DNA of 64,000 nt, taken from the NCBI RefSeq assembly GCF_030253575.1, contig NC_080557.1:41802501-41866500 (forward strand). The letters are read 5' to 3'. The notes beneath the pieces are model-generated. The model worked only from the letters and a program-made list of their open reading frames with translations. It had not been told where the DNA came from and searched no databases. Positions 1-10,271 of this stretch are shown piece by piece. Each line of letters begins with the position of its first letter. Positions within the stretch are counted from its first letter, which is position 1. The translations under genes were made by a program, and so were the position numbers. Source of the DNA: Rhododendron vialii. Lineage: Eukaryota; Streptophyta; Magnoliopsida; Ericales; Ericaceae.

Positions 1-205
1 TTTTGATATTCGCGTCAATTTTCAATCGCTTACATCTTTCAATAGAAATCTCCAAAAATATGCAATATAGATCTTGTTTAATAGTTCTCGATTAGGGCTA
101 TAATACAAAATTTTCAAAATCATGAAAAATATTGTTAATTGGGAGATATAAACGTTGAAAGATTGATACGAATAACGAAAATAAACAACTAAAATAGAAC
201 GGAGG
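1..205. mobile_element. Right part of a Stowaway-like MITE, cut by the window edge
   Basis: The AT-rich stretch ends in GAACGGAGGGAGTA, which is the inverted form of the CTCCCTCCGTTC terminus usual in plant Stowaway (Tc1/mariner) MITEs. The left terminus would lie before the window. The Mutator-like element that follows inserted at the outer edge of this MITE, because its target duplication overlaps the terminal GAGTA. Confidence 0.5.
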
Positions 206-214
206 GAGTACTAA

Positions 215-1583
215 TGGCTTATTAACCTTTTTAGTCCCAAAAGTATTAACTTCGTCTCATTTTCGTCCCCAATCTAAACATTGCTGACATTTGGTCCCCA
301 ATATATTAATTTTGTACCAATCAAGTCCCCAACTCTAACGCCGTGAGTCCCATCCGTCAAAACGAGGGGCATTCCTGTCATTTTGTCTACTGCCAATTTT
401 CTGTCACATAAAAAACGTAAAAAAAAAAAAAAAAAAGAAGAAGAAGAAGAAAGAAAAGAAAAGAAAAGAAAAGAAAAGAGGTGGAAGAAGAGCAGATCGA
501 TGGAGTTGTCAAAGCGGTGGAGTATTGGGACCTTCTATAGCGGAGCAACAGCAAAGAGGAAGCATAAGAGGGTTTTAGGGAAGGAAACGACGACGGAGAA
601 GGGTTCGGAAAAAGTGAAGGTGAGGGTTGAGGTTGTGCCGGTGACGGCGGCACACGGGGACGATTGCGGTGTGGCCCGGCGGGGAAGGACGGGGACAGGC
701 GGCCGCAATTGTGCGAAAGATAAGACTAGTTGCGTTCTTTGCTATCTGAACGGGTTGAGCAACAATCTTCAGTTTTTCACCCATTTTGAAAGGTCAATTG
801 AGTATTTGAGTTGAGTATGGTTTGTGATTAAGCATTTGGCTATTACGATTATTATCACTTCCACTATTACGATTAGTGGATTTTTACTAATTAGATATGG
901 GCTAATTATTTTCGTGCACATCCGTGGGTGATATGCTTTTGATTTGGGTTTTGGCAAATGATTTATTTTTGTTTTTGTCCTGGTGCGGGAACAGAGTAAA
1001 TTTGGGGATCTCTCGAGTCTTGAAACTTGTTTTGATTTTGGCTCGATTCAAGTGGAATAATCTTAAGCTCGATTCAAAAGCATGTGGGGTTATTCTTTTC
1101 CAGCCATGGCCGCTGCCGTGGCTTTTTTTCAACTGAAAAAAAAAAACCATGGCCGATTCAAGTGGAAAATTCTTTTCCAGCCATGGCCACCTCCGTGTTT
1201 CCTTTTCTTTTTTTTTTTGAGTGGTTTTGAGGTTTGGTAGCGAGTTTCTCAGCACAACAGTATAAACAGGGGATGAGGATAAGGGAAGGGAAAGAAGATA
1301 GGAGGGAGGAGAACGGTGGGGGCAGCCGGCGACCATGGCGGCGGCAGCCAAAACATGCTCTTTTCTTCTCTCTTCTTTTTTACGTTCTTCCTTCGACAGA
1401 AACTTGGCAGAGGACGAAATGATGAAAATACCCCTCATTTTGACGGACATGGCTCACGGCATTAGAGATGGGGACTTGATTGGTATAACATTAATATGTT
1501 GGGAACCAAATGTCAGCAATGTTTAGATTGAAGACGAAAATGAGACGAAGTTAATACATCGGGACCAAAAAAGTTAATAAGCT
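215..1583. mobile_element. Non-autonomous Mutator-like element (MULE) with long terminal inverted repeats
   Basis: The left end (TGGCTTATTAACCTTTTTAG) matches the reverse complement of the right end (AGCTTATTAACTTTTTTGG). The similarity continues inward for about 250 bp, through shared blocks such as TTCGTCTCATTTTCGTC and AATCTAAACATTGCTGACAT. The 9-bp sequence GAGTACTAA flanks both sides (206-214 and 1584-1592), which is the Mutator target-duplication length. No transposase reading frame is seen. The interior (about 480-1380) holds purine-rich tracts, a GC-rich block near 600-715 and a repeated segment around CAGCCATGGCC (near 1101 and 1180). The GC-rich block could be a captured host gene fragment (Pack-MULE style), but I do not recognise its source. 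The apparent open frames inside have low-complexity KKK/EEE and RRR runs and are not called as genes. Confidence 0.85.
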
Positions 1584-1592
1584 GAGTACTAA

Positions 1593-2185
1593 TTAGTTTT
1601 TTATTCAGTTGGGATGGAACGAGGGACAAAAGAATAGAGACGAATGAAGTAATTTCTTGTGAACCCAAAACCCCCTTTCTCAGCATGGGTTAACTATCTT
1701 TAGCGGACTGAAGAAAGAATTAATCGAAGTGCAAGTAAACTTGTCCTGACCGGGGGTTGGTGTTTTCCCACTTCACGAAAACCGCGGCACATGGCCGACG
1801 TGTTTTATAAAGATGCGGTGCTCTGTCCAAAACTTAAAAACGGCTTGTTCCCACTTACTAAATGGTGAGAGGATACGGTGTATCTCCGAGAGAACAAGGA
1901 ATGTAGTAACTCCCACATAGGCGTGTGGGTCCCGAAGGTGGGGTCCGAGACGGGGGGCGGGGGCAGTGGGTGATGGCAGGCGCATGTGACTCGCCGCAAG
2001 GACAGGTCAGTGGGCCCACATTGACCCGATCAGCGCCTTCGGTAACCCGGCTGCACAAGTCGACTTGAATTTTTGTGGCTAGTTTTTTTTACCGTGGGTT
2101 TACGGTATGTCCTTTATGAATTTTTGTCGCCCCGAATACGGAGTACAAATTTTTGTGGTTATTTTTACAAATTCTTTTAGGGAAA
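1593..2185. other. Gene-free stretch, part GC-rich
   Basis: No gene is recognised. The part at 1740-2060 is GC-rich (runs such as GGGGGGCGGGGGC near 1951) compared with its surroundings, but no frame looks like protein. From about 2065 the motif AATTTTTGTGG recurs at intervals of roughly 45-60 bp (2068, 2119, 2149 and, beyond the foldbacks, 2635 and 3205), suggesting a decayed tandem array that the foldbacks landed in. Confidence 0.5.
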
Positions 2186-2189
2186 ATCC

Positions 2190-2566
2190 TATGTGTACCG
2201 ACCATTTTTGGACCGAAACCGTACCGACGGCCGCGCGCGGCCGTCTCCGGCCACCGGACGGCCGATCCGAGCCGTCCAAAAATTTAAAAAAAAAAAACCG
2301 AGGGGCCCAACGCGGGAATCAACGTCATCCGATGTGTGTAGGGTGCTTGATCTAAACACCCTATTTTTCGTGTATATATGTATACACGAAAAATAGGGTG
2401 TTTAGATCAAGCACCCTACACACATCGGATGACGTTGATTCCCGCGTTGGGCCCCTCGGTTTTTTTTTTTTAAATTTTTGGACGGCTCGGATCGGCCGTC
2501 CGGTGGCCGGAGACGGCCGCGCGCGGCCGTCGGTACGGTTTCGGTCCAAAATGGTCGGTGTATATA
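2190..2566. repeat. Near-perfect foldback (MITE), about 180-bp arms
   Basis: Bases 2197-2378 and 2379-2559 are almost exact reverse complements with practically no loop; the centre is the TATATATG tract near 2378. The arms contain GGCCGCGCGCGGCCGTC, CGGATCGGCCGTCC, an A/T run and CATCGGATGACGTTGATTC. Translating either strand gives the same ~58-residue string, which shows the symmetry and also why frames here are artefacts. It belongs to the same family as the foldback at 3282-3670. The exact termini are uncertain because the outermost 10-12 bases of the arms are diverged. There is no transposase. Confidence 0.85.
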
Positions 2567-2648
2567 GCAGTACTCGACAAAAAGACCGCTCAAAATTGAT
2601 GTCTTATTTACAAACTTTTGTGGGAGTGGTGTTGATCAATTTTTGTGA

Positions 2649-3160
2649 GGGGAAATTATAGTTACCCCCCTCTAACTAGGCCTCACGTACACTTACCCCC
2701 CTCTAACTTTGTTTTTTGGCACTTAACCCCCTCAAACTAACGGAAATTCAAACGGTCATAATTTCAAACGGTCATAACTTTTTCGTCCAAAGTCGAAAAT
2801 ATGCAAATTATATATCGATTTCGAGATCTTGAAGTCAGCTTTCTAATGACACTAAAATCACATCACGATTCAAAGCACACAGAAAGTTATGATCAAAAGA
2901 GTAAGGGCTGGTAGACAGAAAGATCATTTTGATCATAACTTTCTGTATGCTTTGAATCGTGATGTGATTTTGGTGTCATTAGAAAGCTGACTTCAAGACC
3001 TCGAAATCGATATATAATTTGCATATTTTCGATTTTGGATGAAGAAGTTATGACCGTTTGAATTTCCGTTAGTTTGAGGGGGTTAAGTGCCAAAAAACAA
3101 AGTTAGAGGGGGGTAAGTGTATGCAAGGCATAGTTAGAGGGGGGTAACTATAATTTCCCC
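2649..3160. mobile_element. Foldback MITE with perfect 9-bp target duplication
   Basis: The element starts GGGGAAATTATAGTTACCCC and ends with its inverse, TATAATTTCCCC. The arms of about 240 bp pair across a short loop near 2890-2925. The 9-mer TTTTTGTGA occurs immediately outside both ends (2640-2648 and 3161-3169). A 9-bp duplication and long inverted arms indicate a Mutator-type non-autonomous element. No coding sequence is present. Confidence 0.9.
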
Positions 3161-3281
3161 TTTTTGTGATCCAACATTCGAACTTTTTGGTATTCAAAGG
3201 ACGAGATTTTGTGGTAATTTTCGAATTTTATGGCTTAAAATACAAAAGTACACACGCACACCAATTTTTAAGCAAAAATGC

Positions 3282-3670
3282 TACAGGGACCGATTGTGGG
3301 GGGACCGAATTCGGACCGACGGCCGCCGGCGGGCCGTCTCCGGCCACCGGACGGCCGATCCGAGCCGTCCAAAAATTTTAAAAAAAAAAACCGAGGGGCC
3401 CTACGCGGGAATCAACGTCATCCGAGGTGTGTAGGGTGCTTGATCGGAGCACCCCTTTTCGTGTGTATATGTATAATATATACATATACACACGAAAAGG
3501 GGTGCTCCGATCAAGCACCCTACACACCTCGGATGACGTTGATTCCCGCGTAGGGCCCCTCGGTTTTTTTTTTTAAAATTTTTGGACGGCTCGGATCGGC
3601 CGTCCGGTGGCCGGAGACGGCCCGCCGGCGGCCGTCGGTCCGAATTCGGTCCCCCCAATCGGTCCCTGTA
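3282..3670. mobile_element. Near-perfect foldback MITE, sister of the one at 2190
   Basis: The left end TACAGGGACCGATTG pairs with the right end CAATCGGTCCCTGTA, and the arms meet at about 3477 in GTGTGTATATGTA / TACATATACACAC. The arms share the A/T run, CGGATCGGCCGTCC and ATGACGTTGATTCCCGCG blocks with the 2190 element but differ in the GC-rich segment (GCCGCCGGCGGGCC). TTTTTAAG occurs close to both sides (3265-3272, 3671-3678). If that is the target duplication, the left terminus is about 10 bp longer than the right one. Confidence 0.85.
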
Positions 3671-4089
3671 TTTTTAAGGGTGTTTAATTTAACCTTATCT
3701 TCATGTTCAAAATTATTGATTTATGTGGGTTAAAATATTCTTATCTTATCTGATCAAAAGGTTAAGAATAGATTCTTGTATATATTATATTAAAGTCTTT
3801 TAACGTATTCTCCATAAAAATTACTTTTGAATGATTATAATACCCGAAAACACACTTTGCAGATCAAATTTGAATTGCAGAGTAGCCAAATCATACTTCA
3901 AATACGACAAATACGATTACGGGGCCGATTCTGGTAAGCTAGTATGAACAATTTCGACACACTTTGCAGTTCTAATTTAGTATGAACAACTTCACGAAAA
4001 CCAATAAATTGTTGCGCAAAAATCTACTGCGAGTCTGCGACCCGCTCCTACCTCAAGCGACTCAAGGCATCCTGCCAAATTCTCGAAAA
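3671..4089. other. AT-rich stretch without a gene
   Basis: No open frame of substance, splice-consistent exon, tandem repeat or inverted repeat was noticed here. Confidence 0.4.
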
Positions 4090-4448
4090 TAGACTGGGGA
4101 TGTGCGATTAGTTAGTTGAAAAGTATGGATACTGAATCCATATATGCACATTTTTCCAATTGGTTGGAGAAAAGGCAATGCAATGGCAGATGCAGGGAAT
4201 TTGGTGAGACGATGGATCTGGTTAGATGGATGACCCATCGTGTCTTGATCCTTTGTGGCGGTGAGTCGTGCACAGGTTTAGTCACTAGCTTTGTGGTTGT
4301 TTGTCGCTGCTCTCGGGTCATCTGCTCTTAGTGTTTTTTCTTTGGTGATGGTTTGTTGTAAGTTCCCTCTCTTTGTTCTAGGATGGATTCGTTGTATTTA
4401 ACCTATTTTGACTTTTATGAAATGGGTGATGGATAAAAAAAAAAAAAA
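4090..4448 (+). mobile_element. Possible LINE 3' end with poly-A tail
   Basis: The stretch ends in a run of 15 A residues (4434-4448) after a T-rich, UTR-like sequence. Upstream, one frame reads KGNAMADAGNLVRRWIWLDG, which resembles the degenerate C-terminal RNase H region of plant L1 LINEs. The 5' end and target duplication were not found. It could instead be another kind of retrocopied transcript. Confidence 0.3.
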
Positions 4449-4850
4449 TCTGGTTATACTTTTCCTAATTTTGGAATGACCATACATATTGGAAACAATT
4501 GAGATGGTGACCTTCTATACTTTTCCTAATTTTGGACTGGTACACGCACTCCTAATGGTTCGAACGGATGCTTAGTCTTAGAGAGTAATTCTCATGATCT
4601 GGGGTTTGATTTCTTACCGAGTGAGCACCTTGAAGTAACTGGGAGGTCATGACTAGTATGGTTGTGCTAGCTTCTCTGGAGATTTGGGGAGCGCAATCAA
4701 ATCTATTTAGTGGGCTAGGAGTAAGGTTGGTCCTTGTTTTAAAAAAAAGAAAAAGAAAGTATCAATGGTAAACTTGTACCCAAGAAAACCATGAACGGTT
4801 TTTCTTTCAATGGTCGGCATTTGGGTCAGTTTATAAATGTGCATTTGTTA
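4449..4850. other. Gene-free stretch with a short direct repeat
   Basis: The 20-mer ATACTTTTCCTAATTTTGGA occurs twice about 60 bp apart (near 4456 and 4518). GGGGTTTGATTTCTTACC near 4601 resembles a worn pol III B box, so a tRNA-derived SINE relic around 4545-4750 is possible but not shown. Confidence 0.25.
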
Positions 4851-5091
4851 GTTTTGAGTTAAATTTTTGTGGATTATTGGTTCTTTTGAACAAGAGGGAT
4901 CGAAAAAGTAAAAAAATTAGGAGTTTTACCCAAATATTTTGAGAAATATTCAAGATAAAGTTCAAAAAATAATTTTTTGGAATTTATCTTAGATATTTTC
5001 TAAAATATTTGGGTTAAAGTCATGATTTTTTTACCTTTTTTATTTCTCTTGTCGGGATGAACCAATAATCCATAAAACTTTGACGCAAAAT
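4851..5091. repeat. Foldback MITE
   Basis: The outer left sequence (GTGGATTATTGGTTC) pairs with the outer right (GAACCAATAATCCAT), and AAATATTTTGAGAAATATTC near 4932 pairs with its inverse near 4993. The arms are about 110 bp and imperfect, with loop CAAAAAATAATTTTTTGG. No coding content. Confidence 0.65.
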
Positions 5092-5146
5092 TAAAAAATG
5101 TAAATTTTATTGAATGAGGACAAAAATCAAATGGAAATCCTAATTA

Positions 5147-5399
5147 CAAGGAAAATTTGCAGGGAACCACATAAGGAAAAACTCGTTTGGATTCATTTTG
5201 GGTCCCACAAAAATCTAGAAAAATATCCATAAATTTTTGAATATTATTTTATGGGACCCTGTAAAAAATCAACTCAAATAGATATCGGTAAGTATTACTT
5301 TTGGATTCGTAGGAGCAAAACTGCTCCTAAATTTGTGTGGGACCCGAAATGAACCCAAATGCATTTTTCCTTACGTGATTTCCTGTAAATCTTCCTTGC
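5147..5399. repeat. Foldback MITE
   Basis: CAAGGAAAATTTGCAGG at the left pairs with CCTGTAAATCTTCCTTG at the right. Inner blocks GGGTCCCACAAAAATC and TGTGTGGGACCC, and GGAGCAAAACTGCTCC at the centre, also pair. It shares GGTAAGTAT and the GGGACCCTGTAAAAA blocks with the foldback at 55559, so the two are one family. Confidence 0.6.
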
Positions 5400-5539
5400 A
5401 AATAGCAAAAACAAAACTATGTGAAACAGCCACTACACTAGTATTGCAAACCTCAAAGTTTGAAAGTTAATGATTGAACAAACAATCCAATAACCCCATA
5501 GATTTTCTACTAGAGTGTGGAAGTCGAAATGGGGATGAT

Positions 5540-5705
5540 GGTGTGTAATGGTGTGTACGGCACGGAGCCGTCGGATCATTCATCTGACAGCTCAGATCTT
5601 ATCTCGGCAATGAACGACTCTTAATCGTTGGTTGCCGAGATGAGATCCGAGCTGTCGAATCGTGCATCCGATGGCTCGGAGGTACGCAGCACAGTGCACA
5701 GCACC
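5540..5705. repeat. Short foldback MITE (family with copies at 33652 and 54775)
   Basis: The left arm contains GGAGCCGTCGGATCATTCAT and GATCTTATCTCGGCAA; the right arm carries their inverses (TTGCCGAGATGAGATC, GATGGCTCGGAGGTAC). The arms are about 75-80 bp. Similar sequence recurs at about 33652-33775 and 54775-54905, including GCACAGCACC at the ends. Confidence 0.6.
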
Positions 5706-6517
5706 AACCCGAATTCTGTGGAAGTCGTACCTATAAATTCGAGTGCATAAGCCTCTTACTTTGCTCTCCTGTTTCCTCTTGATCAATCCTTAGGGATTAA
5801 GAAAACAACAATGGTTGGACGCTATATATAGTTTGTTTTAAGAGCTTTCGCGGGCTATATTTATTGTTTTCTCCCTCCGTCCTAAAACTTTAGACTAATG
5901 AGATTTTATTATTTCCTACAAAAAGTCATGTGATACTTACATAAATAATAATAATTTTTTTTTTTAAATTGGTGCTAATTTTTTTAAAAACTACACACAA
6001 AAGTATCGGCTTGATCAAAGTCGATTCCATCCACAATTTCCGTTACCCATTGTGAACAAAAATAAAGAAGAAACGTTCATAACCAAAAAAGAAGAAGAAA
6101 GATAACTTAGAGCACGAGAGCTGCTACAAAGCCTCGTTTGCGATAAGTTTGAAGTGATGTGGCCACCTTAAAGAATCCAAGATTTACATCACCCACAACT
6201 TTTCTCATAATAATTGGTGTTATTTTATTGCCAATTTTTTAACAAAACGCCTTTATTTTTCTTTATCAGCACTGTTGTTGGTTACAACCAAAAGAAGAAG
6301 CAGCTTTGTTTGGGCTCATACATGACATGGCTCTTTAAAAAAAGTCTCCTTGCTTACGATGGAAAGATGCACTCTCAGATGTAATAGTCCAAAGCGTAGG
6401 ACTTCTAGTTGTTTGCAGAATAACTCGGTAAGTCCGAAATCATACACAGGGTGATCGAATTTAGCTTGTTCGGATTGTAGGTTATATGCGAGGTTTTCGG
6501 TGTTTAAGACAGCCAAC
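5706..6517. other. Gene-free stretch with a Stowaway-like end
   Basis: CTATAAATTCG (near 5731) followed by a leader-like stretch and AACAACAATGG looks like a promoter and start codon, but the frame (MVGRYI) stops after six codons, so no gene is called. CTCCCTCCGTCCTAAAAC at about 5871 is a Stowaway-type terminus whose partner was not found. The remainder is AT-rich without features. Confidence 0.35.
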
Positions 6518-7246
6518 TGTTGGTATTACTTTAAAAAGTGGAAAACTATTGTAAAAAGACTAGAAATGACATTTGAACTTAGTTAAAACAAGCGGCAAGG
6601 TCTAGGGGCTCAAATCACCCAATGAGTTAGCCGTTTTAACCGTTTCTTTCTAACAACTCTAAGCCAAGACGTAGACAATCTTAATCCGAAGCACTCAACG
6701 GTAAAAGTCGAGCATAATCATGGTATTAGCTTGGAAATGACTTAATCTCGTTTAGAAGACATTTAACTCAAATGCCTTAAAAGCCCCAAGCCCTGTGTGC
6801 AAGATTAAAACTCCGGGCAACACCCGGTCAAAGAAGGTATTAGCCCTTTGGTTTGGCAGAAAATTAGAGATTAGGCCATTTCCTTACTAAAATCATGATC
6901 AAGTCATATAAAAACCATTAAAACTACTAAATTACGGGAAAGATATCACCCCATGACCAAGCCTAAGTGACTACTCAACCATACTAGAAAGATAAAGTAT
7001 GCTAGGAAATTGAGACATTAGATTTCACAGATAAAAACGAAAACAAAATTGATTTATATGAAGATCCACTAAGTAGCTACAACATTAATACATGAAAAAA
7101 CAGCAAAACACTTAAACTTACTTGAGTTCTTGAAGAAACTAACTTGAAAAGCTTGAAGAACAACTATGAAAATCCTAGAAAGCAAAAAGAAAGCTTAGGC
7201 TTAAAGTTAACTAATGACCCATCCTTTCCATAAATGGCATACACCC

Positions 7247-7277
<31 letters not shown>

Positions 7278-7986
7278 CTAAAAGATGGGTTACAAAGGAC
7301 CAAAAGGCCCCAAAAAATATCCAAAAAACTTGCCAAAAGTGAAAACTTTTCATAAATGGAAGATTTAAAAAGTTAACAAAAATTTGCAGAATTTTCCCAA
7401 GCAGTACCAGTACTGGAAATTCCTCAGTACCGGTACCAGGCTTCAACGGGCTGGATTTTCTACTCTTTAGACTGCCAGTACCGGTACTGACAAATACCCA
7501 GTACCGGTACTGGCTTTGCTTGATAGATTTTTGGGGAACTTTGCTGGCTCGCTCCGGACACTTCCGAATTTGGATTTGGGTGTTCTTTAGACCGTTGGAA
7601 AGTTTGTCGAATCTATTTTTTAACCCAAGTGGTTTGGATCCAAGATAATTTGTACATCAAAAGATATGATGATTCTACCTCAGCTGGTCAGAAATTGAAT
7701 AGTTTTGGTAAAATCCTTACATGTTCTTCAATTCCATTGACCATTGGGCAACCCGAGCAATCTCCAAACCATCTTTTCGAGCACCACAACGGGGTGGCAC
7801 GTGGCCTTGAGTACTTGATTGCACCCGAAGCATTCCTTAGCATTCAAATGCGTTTTATTTATACGAATTATCTGAACCACACAAAAATCTACCTTGTATA
7901 TCGCATAAAACACTAACTTTATAAATATAAACACAATAAAACTAAGAACTTAAGCACCAAGAATATGCATTATTGGGTGTTTATCA
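6518..7986 (-). mobile_element. Probable solo LTR of an LTR retrotransposon (fossil)
   Basis: On the minus strand the block begins TGATAAACACCCAATAATGC and ends GTAATACCAACA, giving the TG...CA termini of an LTR over 1,469 bp. The TGATAAACACC start resembles Ty3/gypsy LTRs I have seen in plants. The block contains an AT microsatellite (7246-7274) and three copies of the palindromic motif CAGTACCGGTACTG. No primer-binding site, polypurine tract or gag/pol is adjacent, so a solo LTR is the simplest reading. Clear 5-bp flanking repeats were not found, which suggests an old or rearranged copy. It is a non-coding relic. Confidence 0.5.
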
Positions 7987-8430
7987 CTCCTGCAATTTGG
8001 TAGTAGTTTTTTTTATAACTCAGTTATTCGAGCCAGCTTACACGTATCTCGATTAATTTGCGGGATTAATCCCCCTGTTCGCTTACATGGGTCCCAATTA
8101 TAGGCTAAACAAAGCTTTGTACGGAGTCATGGAATTGATAGCACCTGAAAAATTTCGAATCTGAGACATCAAGAGCAAAGCAACAAACCCTTGAGTCCCA
8201 ATTTGGTAGCTTGAACTTCATTTCATACCTAATTTGATGGAGCTAGAATATCCTATCCTATCCTCACATGGCACTGGGATTTCCATGAAACAATAATTCG
8301 TTTCAAGATCAATACAAACCGGCATTTGCAAGTTTAAACGTATGTTAGGTGCCTGTCTATATATGCCATGCTTTGTTCATATCTTAGCATAATAATCATG
8401 TGATCCATGACCTTAGAAATAGAATAAAGC
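7987..8430. other. Gene-free stretch
   Basis: Ordinary AT-rich sequence. No gene, inverted repeat or tandem repeat was seen. Confidence 0.4.
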
Positions 8431-8690
8431 ATCTTTTTTTTTTTTTGGTTAACTAGATATTCGGTCCAATGGAATGATCAATTCCAAGGACCCATCACAC
8501 CGTTCACTAGCAACCCAAGTAAAGTCGGGCGAAGCACGTAAAATAAGCTTAACACAGCATATGATAGCACGGATATGAGAGTCGAACCCTATACCAACAA
8601 ATTAAGGCTTCTGAGGCCACAAGTTGCCTTACATGGACGGCAGGACCACCACAAAGTAGTCTGGGCTCCGGATCCTACCCAGAACCCGGA
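8431..8690 (-). mobile_element. Candidate tRNA-derived SINE
   Basis: Read on the minus strand, the block has a pol III B-box match GGTTCGACTC (complement of 8578-8589) about 35 bp downstream of an A-box-like AAGGCAACTTGTGG, and ends in a run of about 16 A residues (T run at 8431-8447). This order is typical of plant SINEs. Flanking duplications were not found, so the boundaries are approximate. Confidence 0.45.
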
Positions 8691-9240
8691 AATGCTTGAT
8701 TTAGAAATTAGAAATAGGGCGGTAAAACAAACCAAACAGATCTCATATTCGCTCGTTAAAATCTTGTTTGGGAAAGGTTTGTTACGTAAACAAACCAATC
8801 TTGTACATCTTTTTGACTCTCATCAAGCTAATCTCGTTAAGCTTTCGAACCATGTTTGAATTCAAACTACAGTTTGGATCATTCGATTTATGATGTCTAA
8901 AAATTCCAAGCTACTCAAGATAAGTTCGTCCTTGGCTTGATCAAAGCTCATCGGTTCGTTTCATAAACAAGCTAACCTCAAACATTTCTTTACAACTCGA
9001 CAAGTTTTCAAACAAAACTTGAACAATGAAATATTCGGTTCGTTTATCAACCCTAATCGGAAGGAGCCGAGAGCTTTCGACTAATTTAATGGGTCTTTTT
9101 GTAATCTCATGCCGCTTAGTATCATGATTCACAAAATATTGTAGCCCAAAATTTGAAACAAACAACTTGAAAGTAATACTACTTTTTATTAAAAACAAGT
9201 ACGTACTGACATAGGCAACATTTCCTTATCAGGTTTTACA
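8691..9240. other. Degenerate foldback-like sequence and intergenic DNA
   Basis: The stretch 8717-9060 has CTCG/AAGCTT-rich text (CTCATCAAGCTAATCTCG, GGTTCGTTTCATAAACAAGC) that resembles worn copies of the GAGCTCGAGC foldback family at 22339. No gene is visible. The part after about 9180 probably belongs to the 3' untranslated region of the heat-shock gene that ends at 9359. Confidence 0.3.
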
Positions 9241-9358
9241 CACAAAAAAACACTCTCACACAAAACACATTCAACTCATTTTTATTCTTAGGTTATACCA
9301 GTACATAACATGTTGACGTCGAAAACAAACCATAACATCAAGAAGACAAGTTTTTGTC

Positions 9359-9838
9359 TTAGCCAGAGATATCAATGGCCTTAACCTCGGGCTTCTTCAC
9401 TTCAGCTTTAGGCACGGTCACAGTGAGCACTCCATTCTCCATGGAAGCCTTGACCTGATCCATCTTGGCGTTCTCCGGGAGCTGGAACCTCCGGAAAAAC
9501 TTGCCGCTGCTGCGCTCGATGCGGTGCCACTTGTCATTCTTCTCCTCTTCCTCTCTGCTCCTCTCCCCACTTATCTGAAGAATCCTTCCCTCTTCCACCT
9601 CGACCTTCACCTCTTCTTTCTTCAGCCCCGGAAGGTCCGCCTTGAACACATGAGCTTCCGGGGTCTCCTTCCAATCGATCCGGGCATTGACGAATTGAGA
9701 GGTTTCACGAGCCGTTGACGATGGCACGTTGGCGATTGCGGATGTGGAGATGCCATCCAAGGGGTCCCAGATGTCCAGGGAGAACGGATCGAAGACGTTG
9801 GTTTTTCGGCTACCGAAGAAGCTGGGAATGAGAGACAT
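9359..9838 (-). CDS. Cytosolic class I small heat-shock protein (~18 kDa)
   Basis: The product is a 159-residue ATP-independent holdase that binds unfolding proteins in heat stress and assembles into large oligomers in the cytosol. The N terminus [20 protein letters not shown] followed by LDIWDPLDG is the class I signature. The alpha-crystallin domain spans about residues 50-143 and includes [20 protein letters not shown] and the late consensus GVLTV (136-140). The C terminus VKAIDISG carries the I-x-I motif that docks on neighbouring subunits. I chose the ATG at 9838 rather than an in-frame ATG 27 codons upstream, because family members begin MSLIP and a TATA box lies at 9921-9930, inside the longer version. 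There is no intron, as is normal for the class. There is no targeting peptide, which excludes the organellar classes. Alleles named HSP17.x or HSP18.x in other plants are equivalent; a specific number cannot be assigned. Confidence 0.97.
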   Translation of the reverse strand: MSLIPSFFGSRKTNVFDPFSLDIWDPLDGISTSAIANVPSSTARETSQFVNARIDWKETPEAHVFKADLPGLKKEEVKVEVEEGRILQISGERSREEEEKNDKWHRIERSSGKFFRRFQLPENAKMDQVKASMENGVLTVTVPKAEVKKPEVKAIDISG

Positions 9839-9920
9839 TTTTTCTATGGTTTGAAGAACGATTCGAACAGAAAGATTGTTTGGAAGAATCTGATGATGAG
9901 GGTGAAGTTGTGTGAGCACC

Positions 9921-10083
9921 TATTTTATAGATATGAAAAGATGATGAACAGCAAAAAGGGAAGAGCCTTCTGGTACTCTCAGGGCCTTTGGAGAGAGAGA
10001 GAGAGAGAGAGAGGACTCTGGTACTTTCATGGCTCTTCTTTTGCTATCATGGCACCTACGCCTTCTCCAACCTTCCACCATTC
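9921..10083 (-). promoter_or_regulatory. TATA box and heat-shock-element-like TTC units of the sHSP gene
   Basis: CTATAAAATA (complement of 9921-9930) lies 83-92 bp before the start codon, a suitable TATA position. Farther upstream, TTC/GAA units on a 10-bp and 8-bp spacing occur at 10063, 10073 and 10081, and GAAGGCTCTTCC lies near 9960-9972. These resemble gapped heat-shock elements but are not perfect nGAAnnTTCn arrays. A GA repeat lies at about 9991-10012. Confidence 0.5.
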
Positions 10084-10271
10084 TCTACCTTTTTCCACAG
10101 GGCTTTTTTTTCCCACGGGCTTTTTGGACCAAATCAAACCAGTTTCAAATTGAGCAAAGGGATAATCAAAGTTGTGGCCCATCTCAAAATTTAAATAGTT
10201 TTGGATGAGGAGATCATATCGTTAGACGTCAACAATTTTATCATAAGGCAAATTATGAGAACTTAAACTTG

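Noticed and set aside
383-814. 143-codon frame rich in Lys/Glu
   Set aside because: It starts in the terminal inverted repeat of the Mutator-like element and runs through an A/G-rich tract; no domain is present.
902-1450. 182-codon minus-strand frame
   Set aside because: It lies wholly inside the Mutator-like element, crosses the right TIR and has no recognisable motif.
2193-2661. Open frames of 60-90 codons with RARPSPATGRPIRAVQKFKKKK on both strands
   Set aside because: They are the same palindrome read from either side; identical peptides on both strands and low complexity show a foldback and not a gene.
5731-5832. TATA-like box, leader and ATG resembling a gene start
   Set aside because: The frame ends after six codons and no downstream exon is evident.
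7207-7446. 79-codon minus-strand frame
   Set aside because: It contains the AT microsatellite as IYIYIY and lies in a non-coding LTR-like block.
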